Positions 44,161 through 53,842 are shown, numbered from the stretch's first letter. The stretch is 64,000 nt of DNA from Pirellulales bacterium (GCA_022841705.1 JALHQZ010000001.1:1178001-1242000), one strand, 5' to 3'. Notes: generated from the sequence alone by a model not told the origin. Made by a program: numbers and translations.

Positions 44161-44798
44161 CCTCTAGACGCGCCGCGGCTCGAAGTAATGGCGCCGCGGT
44201 TCAAAGTGGTGGCGGGGTCGCCGCTCGCCGCTAATTCTGGTTAAGGGGCTCTTGGATTTCGCATGGCGATGGTTAGTTGAAGCGAGAGGTTGGAAAGAAA
44301 ACAGATGAGGCGCCTCATCGAAACGCTCGCGCGGGGACGGGAACCGGCTGGGCAACAAGCGCCCCACCTTTCGCGCAGCGGATGGTTACGTGCGCGGAGG
44401 CCCTGGCCAGTTAATTTCCCGTCCCGCACACGTCACGCGAGTGCGTGAATTTCCGAAGCGTGGGAGTGGTGGTTCGCAGTCACGGCCGTGACGGCATTCG
44501 CTGAACCCTCCCGCACTTCGCTCATGAGCTGCGCTCACGCGACATGCGTGTTTCTTTGTATAGTGGCGAGTGGCCACATTCTAGAGCAAACGGGAGAATA
44601 TTTTGAGAATTCTAAGTGGCTACAAATAGCACTTGACACCGCAGTTTTCTGCGTTCCAGCGCGCGTGAGCGCGGGGTGATTGAGAACAGCGTTGATCTCC
44701 GGATTTTCGCGGGAAAAGCGCTCGACGGGGTCCTCAAGCTGGGTAGAATGAGCGAATCGATCTGTGCCCCGCTCTTCGCACTCCCCCGCTGATCCCCC
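44161..44798. other. Gene-free stretch upstream of the ELWxxDGT gene
   Basis: About 640 bases without a credible gene on either strand; short frames have no ribosome site and no domain. CACTTGACACCG at about 44631 contains a -35-like TTGACA, but no good -10 follows at 16-18 bases. It may hold the promoter of the gene that starts at 44799. Confidence 0.4.
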
Positions 44799-47700
44799 AT
44801 GGCGCAACGCAACCAATCTCACAATGGTGATCCTCGCGGTCGGAAGCTGCGCATTGAGACGCTGGAGGAACGGGCGGTGTTGGCGGGGGATTTTGAGTTG
44901 GTGAAGGATATCAACGCTATACCATTGCCACCGAGTTCAGGTTTGAGCGGAATAGACCAACTGACGGAAGTGAGCCGAACGCTGTTTTTCGTTGCTAATG
45001 ACGGCGTGAGCGGTAATGAACTCTGGAAGAGCGACGGGACGAACGCAGGGACATTACGTGTAAAAGACATACGCGGAGGCGCGATAGGTTCCAATCCGCT
45101 CTATTTGACCAACGTGGATGGCACCCTGTTCTTCCGCGCTAATGATGGCGTAACCGGCTACGAGCTTTGGAAAAGCGATGGGACCAGTACGGGGACCGTC
45201 CGAGTTAAAGATATTAACGCAATTGGACTGGGCGCCAGACCGCGCAATCTCTTGAATGTAGGGGGAACGCTCTACTTCAGCGCCGATAGCGGCGCGAGCG
45301 GCGATGAGATATGGAAGAGCGATGGCACCGAGGCGGGAACCATTCGTGTTAAGGACGTCTACGGCGACTCTTTCGATAATTCCACAGTGAATGTCCTGAC
45401 GAATGTGGGCGGGACAATCTTCTTCACAGCCAAATACGGCTTATTCAATCCTCCCGAACTTTGGAAAAGCGACGGAACTGCCGCAGGAACAATGCGCGTT
45501 AAATCCCGTCCTTCGGTGGAATCAGGCTTCGATCCCCAAGATTTAACGGATGTTGGGGGAACGCTTTACTTCACCACTAACGACGGCGTCAACGGGGTTG
45601 AGCTTTGGAAGAGTGATGGGACCGAAGCGGGAACGTTACTCGTGAAGAATATTTATCCGGGTACACAAAGCTCTACACCAAGCTATTTAACAAACGTAGG
45701 GGGAGTTGTTTATTTTCGTGCCCGTGACAGCATTAGTGGTTTCGAACTCTGGAAAAGCGACGGGACCGAGGCAGGAACTATCCGTGTCAAGAAGATTTTT
45801 CCCGACCCGTCCAGCTCGAATCCTGCCTCACTGTTGAACGTGGGCGGCATCCTTTATTTCGGAGCGGCCGATGGTTTTAGCAGCGCTGGACTTTGGAAGA
45901 GTGATGGGACGGAAGCGGGAACAGTACGCGTCAAAGAAATTGGCTATTCTGCAGCTTCTCTCACGAATGTTGCGGGCCTGATTTATTTCAGAGCATATGA
46001 CGATGTGCTCGGCACTGAACTCTGGAAAAGCGATGGGACTGAGGCGGGAACGGTCCGCGTGAAGGATATTCGCCCTGGCTCAATGAGTTCGACCCCGCAG
46101 AAAATGCTTCAAGTTGGGGGGACACTGTTTTTTGTCGCCAACGATGCCGTTGGCAACTACGAACTTTGGAAAAGCGATGGGACAGAGGTCGGAACGGTGC
46201 GTGTCATGGACAATCGCGCCCGTACTTTTCCCTCTGCTCCAAGCAATCAAACAAACTTGCAGGGCACGCTCTTATTTCAGGCCAATGACGGGATCGATGG
46301 CGCTGAATTGTGGAAAAGCGATGGCACCCAAGCAGGGACGGTCCAAGTCAAGGATATCCGCACGGGCAGGTATGGCTCAGAATTGCGCAATTTTACGAGC
46401 GTGGGCAGCGTGCTCTACTTCACCGCGAATGACGGCATGACTGGTGTGGAATTATGGAAGAGCGATGGGACGGAAGCGGGGACGATTCTGATCAAAGATA
46501 TTCGCAACGGCATAACTTCCTCCTACCCATACAGCCTGACAAACGTGGGTGGGACGCTGTATTTCCGAGTCAATGATGGCGTTAGCGGCAGCGAATTATG
46601 GAAAAGTGATGGCACCGAAGCTGGAACACATCGTGTTAAGGACATTTCCTTCGGCGCATCGAGCGGTTCCCCGTTGAATTTGACCAATACCGGGGGAACC
46701 CTCCTATTCTTCGCCAACGACGGGTTAAGCGGATTCGAACTGTGGAAAAGTGATGGAACGGAGGCTGGGACGGTGCTCTTGAAAGACATTAGAGCCGGCG
46801 CCAGTAGTTCCAACCCAAACTATTTGGTCAACGTCGGGGGAATAGCCTACTTCAGGGCTAACGATGGTGTAAGCGGTTATGAGCTTTGGAAGAGCGATGG
46901 AACCGAAGCAGGTACGGTGCGTGTAAAGGACGTTGTTGGTATAAGTTCCAATCCTCGCCGTTTGACCAACGTGGGGGGCACGCTGTTTTTTGTCGCCACT
47001 GATTTCACTGCCCCGAATGTGGTGATCGTCGATGAGTTGTGGAAGAGCGATGGCACTGAGGCGGGTACTATCCGAGTTAAAGACATTCGGCCCGGTTCGC
47101 TTAGTTCAAATCCAATCTTTCTGACAGACGCAGCGGGGACGCTCTTTTTCCGCGCAAATGACGGGACAAGTGGGGAGGAGCTTTGGAAAAGCGATGGGAC
47201 CGATGTGGGGACCATTCGCGTCAAGGACATTCGGCCCGGATCGTATGGCGCCGTTCCTCAGAATCTCACAAACGTTGCGGGGACTCTCTACTTTAACGCC
47301 TCCGACGGCGTTACTGGCGGCGAGCTGTGGACGAGTGACGGGACCGCAGCCGGTACGAAACTTCTGAAGGACTTCCGGCCGGGCCATTTGAGTGGCGGTC
47401 CTTCCGCGGTCTTTCCCATCAACAATCTGCTCTATGCAGTCTTCGCGGCAGATGAATACGGCTCGGAACTCTGGGTCGCTGACCTCACCGCGCCTCCCCC
47501 CGGCGATTACAACCGCGACGGCCAAATCACCCCCGCCGATCACACCTTCTGGGCCGCCAACTTCGGCGCCACCAGCGGCGTCGGCCTGCAAGCCGATGGA
47601 AACAACAACGGCGTCGTCGACGCCGCCGACTACAACGTTTGGCGTGACAACTACACGCCGCCGCCTGCAGCGGTGGCGGTCGCGACGAGTGCGGTGAGCG

Positions 47701-47960
47701 GGCCGGAGTTGTGGCCAGCGCCGACGGCGACAAGCGCCGCTAAACCGACGAGCGGCGGTGAGCGAGGGCCGATCGCGGGGTCGCCGCAGCGGCGAGAGGC
47801 GCTGCTCATCGCGGCGCGCGATGCGGCGCTCGCCTGTTGGGGAGTGAGCGAAGAGGCAGAGGATTCTGCGGTCAGCAAGCGGGAGAGTAGCGCGCCTCGG
47901 GAAGCGCTGTTCGATATGTTGGGGCAGCAGGTGCGCGGCGGGGTTTTGAAGTCGCGCTGA
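44799..47960 (+). CDS. ELWxxDGT-repeat surface protein with dockerin-like region
   Basis: The product is 1053 residues. The N-terminus contains LRIETLEERAVLAGDFELVK, a motif seen at the start of many secreted planctomycete proteins. From residue ~30 to ~880 there are about 17 tandem repeats of roughly 48 residues, each with ELWKSDGTEAGTVRVKDI or a close variant and a TLFFxANDG strand; these should fold as a beta-propeller or solenoid. A dockerin-like segment follows (GDYNRDGQITPADHTFW, DGNNNGVVDAADYNVWRDNY, two calcium loops). A basic, Ala-rich C-terminal ~100 residues has no PEP-CTERM tail. It probably binds at the cell surface or in matrix. The start at 44799 (MAQRNQSHNGD) has no strong ribosome site. 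Confidence 0.88.
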   Translation: MAQRNQSHNGDPRGRKLRIETLEERAVLAGDFELVKDINAIPLPPSSGLSGIDQLTEVSRTLFFVANDGVSGNELWKSDGTNAGTLRVKDIRGGAIGSNPLYLTNVDGTLFFRANDGVTGYELWKSDGTSTGTVRVKDINAIGLGARPRNLLNVGGTLYFSADSGASGDEIWKSDGTEAGTIRVKDVYGDSFDNSTVNVLTNVGGTIFFTAKYGLFNPPELWKSDGTAAGTMRVKSRPSVESGFDPQDLTDVGGTLYFTTNDGVNGVELWKSDGTEAGTLLVKNIYPGTQSSTPSYLTNVGGVVYFRARDSISGFELWKSDGTEAGTIRVKKIFPDPSSSNPASLLNVGGILYFGAADGFSSAGLWKSDGTEAGTVRVKEIGYSAASLTNVAGLIYFRAYDDVLGTELWKSDGTEAGTVRVKDIRPGSMSSTPQKMLQVGGTLFFVANDAVGNYELWKSDGTEVGTVRVMDNRARTFPSAPSNQTNLQGTLLFQANDGIDGAELWKSDGTQAGTVQVKDIRTGRYGSELRNFTSVGSVLYFTANDGMTGVELWKSDGTEAGTILIKDIRNGITSSYPYSLTNVGGTLYFRVNDGVSGSELWKSDGTEAGTHRVKDISFGASSGSPLNLTNTGGTLLFFANDGLSGFELWKSDGTEAGTVLLKDIRAGASSSNPNYLVNVGGIAYFRANDGVSGYELWKSDGTEAGTVRVKDVVGISSNPRRLTNVGGTLFFVATDFTAPNVVIVDELWKSDGTEAGTIRVKDIRPGSLSSNPIFLTDAAGTLFFRANDGTSGEELWKSDGTDVGTIRVKDIRPGSYGAVPQNLTNVAGTLYFNASDGVTGGELWTSDGTAAGTKLLKDFRPGHLSGGPSAVFPINNLLYAVFAADEYGSELWVADLTAPPPGDYNRDGQITPADHTFWAANFGATSGVGLQADGNNNGVVDAADYNVWRDNYTPPPAAVAVATSAVSGPELWPAPTATSAAKPTSGGERGPIAGSPQRREALLIAARDAALACWGVSEEAEDSAVSKRESSAPREALFDMLGQQVRGGVLKSR

Positions 47961-47961
47961 T

Positions 47962-48073
47962 TGTAGCAGGCATGGTCCCCATGCCGTCGGCCGTAGGAGT
48001 CGGTTTGAATTGGAGCTGCTTCAGCGTTACGTTGAGCTGCTAGAAAACGGCACGGGGACCGTGCCTGCTACAA
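47962..48073. repeat. Bipartite repeat, family R2, upstream of the RAYT gene
   Basis: TGTAGCAGGCATGGTCCCCA on the left and GGGGACCGTGCCTGCTACAA on the right form inverted arms with a ~60-base spacer. The right arm ends immediately before the RAYT start. Confidence 0.9.
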
Positions 48074-48081
48074 TGGGGGCG

Positions 48082-48735
48082 ATGATGGCTTTTGAGCTGT
48101 TTGATCCCAAGGGGGAGTTCGTTGTACGGCAGGGAAAGTTGCCGCACTGGTATCAACCGGGGGTGACGTACTTTGTCACTTTTCGGACGGATGATTCGGT
48201 TCCGCAGGCCGTTCTTGAAGATTGGCGATCACAGCGAGAGGCATAGCTGCGGAAGCGCGGGCTCAATCCTGTCAGTCCGAACTGGCGAGCGGCAATTGCG
48301 TCGTCACCCGACTTGAAGCGGGCTTACGACTTGAAGTTTACGCGGCAGTTTATGGAGTATCTGGATCGCGGCTACGGCGCATGCCACTTATCGAATCCCG
48401 CGGTTGCCGACATTGTGGCGACTGCGCTCCGACATTTTGATGGCGAGCGCTATTCACTGGGTGATTTCGTGGTGATGCCAAACCACGTTCATCTTTTGGT
48501 TGGACTTCATGGGGAGACCGAGATCGAAAGCCAATGTGATTCTTGGAAGAGCTATACGGCTCGCCAAATCAATAAGCTCCTTGGGCTACGCGGCCGTTTT
48601 TGGCAGGCAGAAGCGTTTGATCATTTGGTGCGCAGTGCCGAACAGTTTGAGTATTTTCGGCGCTATATTGCCGAGAATCCGTTGAAGGCGAAACTGGCGC
48701 CGGGGACGTATTTTTACTGGAAACGCCCATTGTAG
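48082..48735 (+). pseudogene. REP-associated tyrosine transposase (RAYT), interrupted by an amber codon
   Basis: RAYTs are Y1-HUH-type enzymes linked to REP/bipartite repeats. From the ATG at 48082 the frame reads MMAFELFDPKGEF, then HWYQPGVTYFVTFRTDDSVP, and stops at TAG 48244-48246 in QREA*LRKRGLNP. The same frame continues in full: VVMPNHVHLLVGL (the HUH-type histidines) and RRYIAENPLKAKL with the candidate catalytic Tyr, ending at 48735. Related proteins have Trp where the stop lies, so a TGG to TAG mutation is likely. The gene is embedded in R2 repeats on both sides, its probable substrates. As read it makes no full protein. Confidence 0.85.
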
Positions 48736-48910
48736 CAGGCACGGTCCCCGTGCCGTTTGCCATTGTAGCAGGCATGGTCCCCATGCCGTCGGCCGCAAGG
48801 TTCGGTTAGACTTAGGGACTGACTTGCAGGTTTCGTGGAATTGCTAATTCAACGGCACGCGCGACCGTGCCTGGTACACTGCGACGGCACGGGGACCGTG
48901 CCTGCTACAA
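48730..48910. repeat. Cluster of family R2 repeat arms downstream of the RAYT gene
   Basis: TGTAGCAGGCACGGTCCCCG and TGTAGCAGGCATGGTCCCCA occur in direct succession. They are followed by AACGGCACGCGCGACCGTGC and GACGGCACGGGGACCGTGCC in inverse orientation. This is at least two nested or tandem copies of the R2 element. Confidence 0.88.
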
Positions 48911-48930
48911 TACGGTGGTACGCGCGATCG

Positions 48931-49326
48931 ATGGACCCCCTCGAAGAACAACAAGCGCTCGCCGAATCGTCGCTCGAACTCGTGTTCGAAACCTACGACC
49001 TGGCCATTGCCGACAAGTTGCGGCAGCCGATTGTGGTGCTGGTCGATTGCGAAGACGAGTTGGGCGCCCAATTCGCCCGGGCCTGGATGGGGGACGAAGC
49101 GGTCGATAACGCTATCGCCCATGCCCGGCTGGAGGAGGAAGTTGAGACCACGGTTTTTGCCCGGCCCGTCACCTGGGCCGACGCGAAGCGCGAAATGCCG
49201 GCCGCTTTTCCCTATTTGGCGGAAGTTTTCGAGACAAACTACCCCACCGACGGCATCTTATTGGTAACCATCGCCGCCGGCGGCGCGAGCGCCTTAACCG
49301 CCCCGTGGGACGCCCGGCCGGAGTGA
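48931..49326 (+). CDS. Hypothetical acidic protein
   Basis: The product is 131 residues from the ATG at 48931 (MDPLEEQQALAESSLELVFE). It is acidic with alternating helices and strands (QPIVVLVDCEDELGAQFARAW, FETNYPTDGILLVTIAAGGAS). Nothing is recognised. An upstream in-frame extension would be translated R2 repeat and is rejected. The gene sits between R2 and R1 repeats and may be a small accessory gene. Confidence 0.65.
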   Translation: MDPLEEQQALAESSLELVFETYDLAIADKLRQPIVVLVDCEDELGAQFARAWMGDEAVDNAIAHARLEEEVETTVFARPVTWADAKREMPAAFPYLAEVFETNYPTDGILLVTIAAGGASALTAPWDARPE

Positions 49327-49330
49327 TTTC

Positions 49331-49433
49331 CCCCTCTCCCCTTGGGAGAGGGCTGGGGTGAGGGTGAAGTGGGTACCGCCCCTACTTTTGGGAAGCTGAC
49401 CCTCACCCAACCCTCTCCCGGAGGGAGAGGGCT
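49331..49433. repeat. Bipartite palindromic repeat, family R1
   Basis: CCCTCTCCCCTTGGGAGAGGG and CCCTCTCCCGGAGGGAGAGGG flank a spacer with GGTGAGGGTGAAGTGGG. It separates the hypothetical gene from the secretin-N gene. Confidence 0.9.
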
Positions 49434-49444
49434 ACGATCAGCGA

Positions 49445-52390
49445 TTGTTTGAGCCCGTCACTTGGCTGCCGTATAATCCAAACTTGGCCAACCGCGCGGC
49501 GGATCGGCAACCGGTGTTACCACTGAATTCGAGTTTTCTAGTGCAAACGAATTGGTGGAAATCCATCACCCAATCGCTGCTGCTCTCTTTCGCGCTGACG
49601 AACATCGGGGCGGGCCAGTTCGCGCAGCCGGCGGTCGTCAACGGCCGGCCAATGGTCATCTCGCCCGGCCAACCACCCCAACCGGTGGCCAGTCCCGCCG
49701 CAACACCAGCGCCAGCGACCGAGGCGCCGAAAGCGGATGGCGCCAAACCGGAAGGCGAAAAGCCGAAGGAAGAACCCAAGCCCGATGACACCGTTAAACG
49801 CCCCGCGAAACCGCCCCGCACGCCGGACCCGCGGGAGCTCCAGGCCAAGCCGGACCAGAACGGCCGGGTAACGTTTGGCTTCACCGGCCAGCCATGGCCT
49901 GACGTGTTGCAGTGGCTGGCGAATGTTTCGAACCAAAGTCTCGATTGGCAAGAACTGCCGAACGATTACCTCAATCTCACCACGCAGCATAGCTACACGA
50001 TTCCCGAAGCCCGGGACCTGGTGAATCGCCATCTGCAAGCTCGCGGCTATGTGTTGATTCTTTCCGGCGAAGTGCTGAGCGTTCACAAGCTCGACAAACT
50101 CGACCCAAGTCTTGTCCCGCGCGTGGAAGAAGAACAACTCTACGATCTGCCGCCGCACGACTTGGTGAAAGTCACCTTCGCAATTCCTGAAGGGCTCGAA
50201 CCCGCCAAAGCGGTGGAGGATCTCAAGCAAACGCTCAGCCCCACGGCCAAACTGTTGCCGCTGGCCGCGACGAAAAGATTGTTGGCGATTGATACGGTCG
50301 GCAATCTGCGGATGGTCAGTTCGCTGCTCTCCGATGAAAGTCTCGCCAAGACGAAAGTGGATCAGCCCAAGGAGTTCGTGCTGAAATACGCTCGGGCGGA
50401 GCAAGTGGTCGATAAGCTGTACGTGATCTTGGGCCTCGATCCTGCTTCACGCCCCAGTGATATGGAACTGCAACTGCAACAGCAGAAAATGCAGATGATG
50501 ATGCAAATGCAGCAAACGGGCGTCGACGTGAGCAAGTTGCTGCAGAAAGATGGCCCGCCCGTGTTCATCGTCTACAACCGGCAACGCAACAGCGTGCTGG
50601 TCAACGCGCCGGAGGAACAACTAGCGATTGTCGATCGGGCGATCAAGATGCTCGATGTTCCATCGGGTGACGAGGTCGCCGGCGATACCGAGGGTCGGCG
50701 CTTGGAACGCTACGTCCTCAAAGCGATGGACCCTGAGCGGTTGGTGAAAACCCTGCAAGAGATTGGCGACCTCAGCCCGCGCAGCGAACTGCGAGCGGAT
50801 AGCGACAGCAAAACGCTTTTTGCCCGCGGCACCGAGCGGGATCACCAGCAAATCGCGGCGCTCATCAAACAGCTTGATGGTTCCGACACGATCGTCGAAG
50901 TCTTCTGGCTCCGCCGGCTGCCCGCCGACGCCGTCGCGGGTTCGATCACGGCGCTGATGAGTCCTCCCAAGAAGAAAGAGGAGAACAACAATCGCCCCTG
51001 GTACTACGGTTGGGATGACAGCAATCAAGACGAAGAGGAACCCGATCCGACCGAACTGCGCGTCGATGCCGATGTGTTGAACAATCGCCTGATCACCCGC
51101 GGCACGCAGCAGCAACTAGCGGAAGTGCGCGAACTTCTGGTGAAACTTGGCGAACCGCTCGACGAACAGCAAAGCGAACGACCGGTGCGCGTGCTTGACT
51201 CGCTCGGTCCGGAGGCAACGGCAAAACTGCTGGAGCAAGTGAAGGCCGCTTGGCCGACGATGGGCGATGGTTCGGAATTGAAGATCGAGGAGTCAACCGA
51301 GAGTGTTAAGCCGAACGCCCACGAGGCTGAACCCTCCGCCCGGGTGAAGCGGCGGCCAATCGCCCGCTTGGCGGGGCAATCGGAACCTGTTGCGGCTCCC
51401 GCGAATGGCCAACCATCGAACACCCAGCCATCAAACACCAAGGCGCCAGTGTCGATCAGCGTTGCCGCGGATGGCCGATTGGTGCTCACCTCCGATGATC
51501 CGGCAGCGCTCAATCGACTCGAAGGCTTGGTGCTGTCGCTGACGCCCGATGAACCGGCCTTCAAAGTGTACCGCCCCAAGCATATCCCGGGGCTCTACAT
51601 TTACTGGAATTTGCAAGATTACTACGAAGAAGAGCTCAAAGAAGAGGAGAGCGGTCAGATTCTCGATTGGTTCGGCCGCGTTCGACAGACAGGTTCGAAG
51701 GAGGCCGACACATTAAAACTCTCCAAGCGGCGCCGATTGACGCTGATCTACGATGCGGCCACCAATTCGATCATGGTGAAGAACGCTACAGTTTCACAGT
51801 TCGAGGAAATTGATCGCCTGGTGGCCGAGTGGGACCAGCCGCTGCCGGCCGACTCAATCAAGGCCCGCCGCACGGCGACGGTGAAGATTGAGTATTCCAG
51901 CGCTCAGAAGATCGCGACAGCGCTGAAGGAAGTGTACCGCGATCTCCTGAGCTCGCGCGATAAAGAGTTTGAAACGGGAGACGATAGCAAAAAGGGCAGT
52001 ACGCTGCGCGTCGCTTCCACTACGAAAATCCGCTACGGCTCCGCCGACGCTTCGCCGAGCGATGTTCGCACTACCGAACCGATCAAAGCGACGTTCGACG
52101 GCGCGCTGTCGATCGGAGTGGATGAAGTGGCGAACATCTTGATTGTGTCGGCCCAAGAAGAACTGTTCGACAGTGTGCTCGATACAATCCGCGTGCTGGA
52201 TCAAGAAGCGAAACCCAAAACGGCGATTCAGGTGCATCGGCTGTCGATTCCGGCGTCGTCTGTTCATGCCGCGCTCTCGAAGAGCGTGGGGGCCGAGTGG
52301 CTGGGCGGCAAACCGGTGAAAGAGGAGCCACCGCCACAAAATCCGGAGCAAAATCAACCTCAAAATGGCGACCAAGGCCGGCGAGGTTAA
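49445..52390 (+). CDS. Secretin N-domain-type secreted protein without a pore domain
   Basis: The product is about 981 residues (949 if the GTG at 49541 is used). The first ~55 residues include a signal-like segment (SITQSLLLSFALTNIGAGQ). A Pro/Ala/Lys-rich linker follows, then repeated GspD-like N-domains (PWPDVLQWLANVSNQSLDW, HSYTIPEARDLVNRHLQARG, VFIVYNRQRNSVLVNAPEEQ, LDVPSGDEV). There is a Gln/Met run near residue 340 and a Gln/Pro/Glu C-terminal tail. The C-terminal secretin beta-barrel is absent, so it is not a complete secretin. It may form a periplasmic ring or scaffold. The start is uncertain; no ribosome site is seen at either candidate. Confidence 0.75.
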   Translation: MFEPVTWLPYNPNLANRAADRQPVLPLNSSFLVQTNWWKSITQSLLLSFALTNIGAGQFAQPAVVNGRPMVISPGQPPQPVASPAATPAPATEAPKADGAKPEGEKPKEEPKPDDTVKRPAKPPRTPDPRELQAKPDQNGRVTFGFTGQPWPDVLQWLANVSNQSLDWQELPNDYLNLTTQHSYTIPEARDLVNRHLQARGYVLILSGEVLSVHKLDKLDPSLVPRVEEEQLYDLPPHDLVKVTFAIPEGLEPAKAVEDLKQTLSPTAKLLPLAATKRLLAIDTVGNLRMVSSLLSDESLAKTKVDQPKEFVLKYARAEQVVDKLYVILGLDPASRPSDMELQLQQQKMQMMMQMQQTGVDVSKLLQKDGPPVFIVYNRQRNSVLVNAPEEQLAIVDRAIKMLDVPSGDEVAGDTEGRRLERYVLKAMDPERLVKTLQEIGDLSPRSELRADSDSKTLFARGTERDHQQIAALIKQLDGSDTIVEVFWLRRLPADAVAGSITALMSPPKKKEENNNRPWYYGWDDSNQDEEEPDPTELRVDADVLNNRLITRGTQQQLAEVRELLVKLGEPLDEQQSERPVRVLDSLGPEATAKLLEQVKAAWPTMGDGSELKIEESTESVKPNAHEAEPSARVKRRPIARLAGQSEPVAAPANGQPSNTQPSNTKAPVSISVAADGRLVLTSDDPAALNRLEGLVLSLTPDEPAFKVYRPKHIPGLYIYWNLQDYYEEELKEEESGQILDWFGRVRQTGSKEADTLKLSKRRRLTLIYDAATNSIMVKNATVSQFEEIDRLVAEWDQPLPADSIKARRTATVKIEYSSAQKIATALKEVYRDLLSSRDKEFETGDDSKKGSTLRVASTTKIRYGSADASPSDVRTTEPIKATFDGALSIGVDEVANILIVSAQEELFDSVLDTIRVLDQEAKPKTAIQVHRLSIPASSVHAALSKSVGAEWLGGKPVKEEPPPQNPEQNQPQNGDQGRRG

Positions 52391-52450
52391 CGTGGCGATG
52401 GGCGGGCCGGGCGGGAACTAATCACTGGCAAAATCCGCGCATCTCTTTTG

Positions 52451-53842
52451 TCACCAAGACCGAATTTTACTCCCCCATACGGGCCCCGGCTCGCGGTTGT
52501 AGCGGATTGGCCTGAGTTTGGCCTGCTGGACGGCGGCGTGGTGGACGGTCACCGGGGCGAAGGCACCGCGGTGGGCTTGGGCGATTTCGAGCAGGTTATT
52601 GGCGGCGAAGGGATTGGGAACGCCCATGCCGAGCGTGTGAACAACAAACGGCCAGTCGTTCGGTTCGGTCATCATCCGCATCGCGAGTGTCTTCGGCTGG
52701 TTGGGTTGGCCCATTACTCCGTCGGACAACAAGTACACGGCGCTTGGTTTGAGCGGGACGACGAGGTCCATCGCTTCGGCGAGATTGCCGCCGGTACACA
52801 TTTCCACAGTGCTCAGCCACTGAACCAAACGCTGTTGGTTCTCGCGAGTGGCGGGAAGCATTTGAGTGGCAGGCTCTGGATAGAACATTGGGTAAGCCTG
52901 ATCGCTGTAGAAGACCACATAGAAATACTGATCGGGCTTGAGCGAACTGATGCTGCGGCCGAGTTCCATGAGTGTGGTTTCTAGACGGCCGCGCTGCATA
53001 CTGCCGGAGTTGTCGACGACGAACGCAAAGCGATTGCCCCGGGCTTCCGCGCCGAAGAACGTGGCGGAACCGCCGGCCCCATCGCCGCCACCTTGACGTC
53101 CTTCGCCTGCACCGCTGCCCGATGATGTGCCGGCGCCCGAGAGGAGCGAACCGACATCGGGCACGAGATCGGCAAACCCCGGAGTACTTGATGGATTTTC
53201 ATCACTGAGAAGTTCGGCGAGTTCCAGCGAATCGAGCGTGGTCTCTTCGACGGGTAATTCGGCGGAAACGGGTTCGACCGAAAGTTCATCGAAGGTGACT
53301 TGTTCGACATCGATCGAGCTGACATCCGTCTCCAGGATCTCGGGGCCATCAAACGAAGTCGCAATCAGGGTGGGCGGTTCGCGATTCAGGGTGACGAAAG
53401 TTAGCAGTCCCATGACGACGACCACCGCGCCGTGCAGCGCGAAACTTGCCATCCACGGGGAGGCTTTGGTCCGCGCTTGGCGACTTGGCGTTCGTGAGGG
53501 AGTGAGTGGCCGGGAGGCGGCTTGGGGCCACGGTGCTTTTTGTGATTGAGAGGGCGCTAATTCGCGAAGCGCGGGGCGGGTGGCCTTGGGTTCGGCGACA
53601 ACCCTGTGTTCAGATACCGATGGGGTTGGTGCAGTTTCGATCGGCGCCGCGGTCGGCTCCGCAGAAGGAACGTCGAGTCGTGAAGCGAGCCGATCCGCGG
53701 CGGCGTCTTCGACGGCGGCGACGAGGCGGGCATGCTCGGCCTTGAGCCTGTGAGCTTCGATTCGCGCGAGCCGAGCGCGTTCGCGCGTGGCGCGCAGTAT
53801 TTCCGCGGGGGAGAGCAGGGGATCGGTGGGCTCATCCGACAT
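52451..53842 (-). CDS. Membrane-anchored von Willebrand factor A domain protein
   Basis: The product is 463 residues. A long Ala/Pro/Arg-rich N-terminal region is followed by one membrane segment (FALHGAVVVVMGLLTFVTL) and an acidic stretch with many Glu and Val. A Gly/Ser-rich linker (GTSSGSGAGEGRQGGGDGAGG) then leads to a VWA domain with MIDAS DNSGSM and a VYLLSDGVMG strand. The start MSDEPTDPLLSPAE has an ATG at 53842. It is convergent with the secretin-N gene. VWA proteins with this layout are common in Planctomycetes; the ligand is unknown. Confidence 0.85.
   Translation of the reverse strand: MSDEPTDPLLSPAEILRATRERARLARIEAHRLKAEHARLVAAVEDAAADRLASRLDVPSAEPTAAPIETAPTPSVSEHRVVAEPKATRPALRELAPSQSQKAPWPQAASRPLTPSRTPSRQARTKASPWMASFALHGAVVVVMGLLTFVTLNREPPTLIATSFDGPEILETDVSSIDVEQVTFDELSVEPVSAELPVEETTLDSLELAELLSDENPSSTPGFADLVPDVGSLLSGAGTSSGSGAGEGRQGGGDGAGGSATFFGAEARGNRFAFVVDNSGSMQRGRLETTLMELGRSISSLKPDQYFYVVFYSDQAYPMFYPEPATQMLPATRENQQRLVQWLSTVEMCTGGNLAEAMDLVVPLKPSAVYLLSDGVMGQPNQPKTLAMRMMTEPNDWPFVVHTLGMGVPNPFAANNLLEIAQAHRGAFAPVTVHHAAVQQAKLRPIRYNREPGPVWGSKIRSW

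Noticed and set aside
38141..48735. Genetic code with TAG read as Trp
   Set aside because: TAG ends ftsK, rtcB, the HD gene, the kinase-like gene and the small basic protein in this window, so TAG is a stop.
47962..48910. Whole-window prophage or integrative element
   Set aside because: No integrase, phage structural gene or att-like direct repeats were found; the only mobile-type gene is the broken RAYT.
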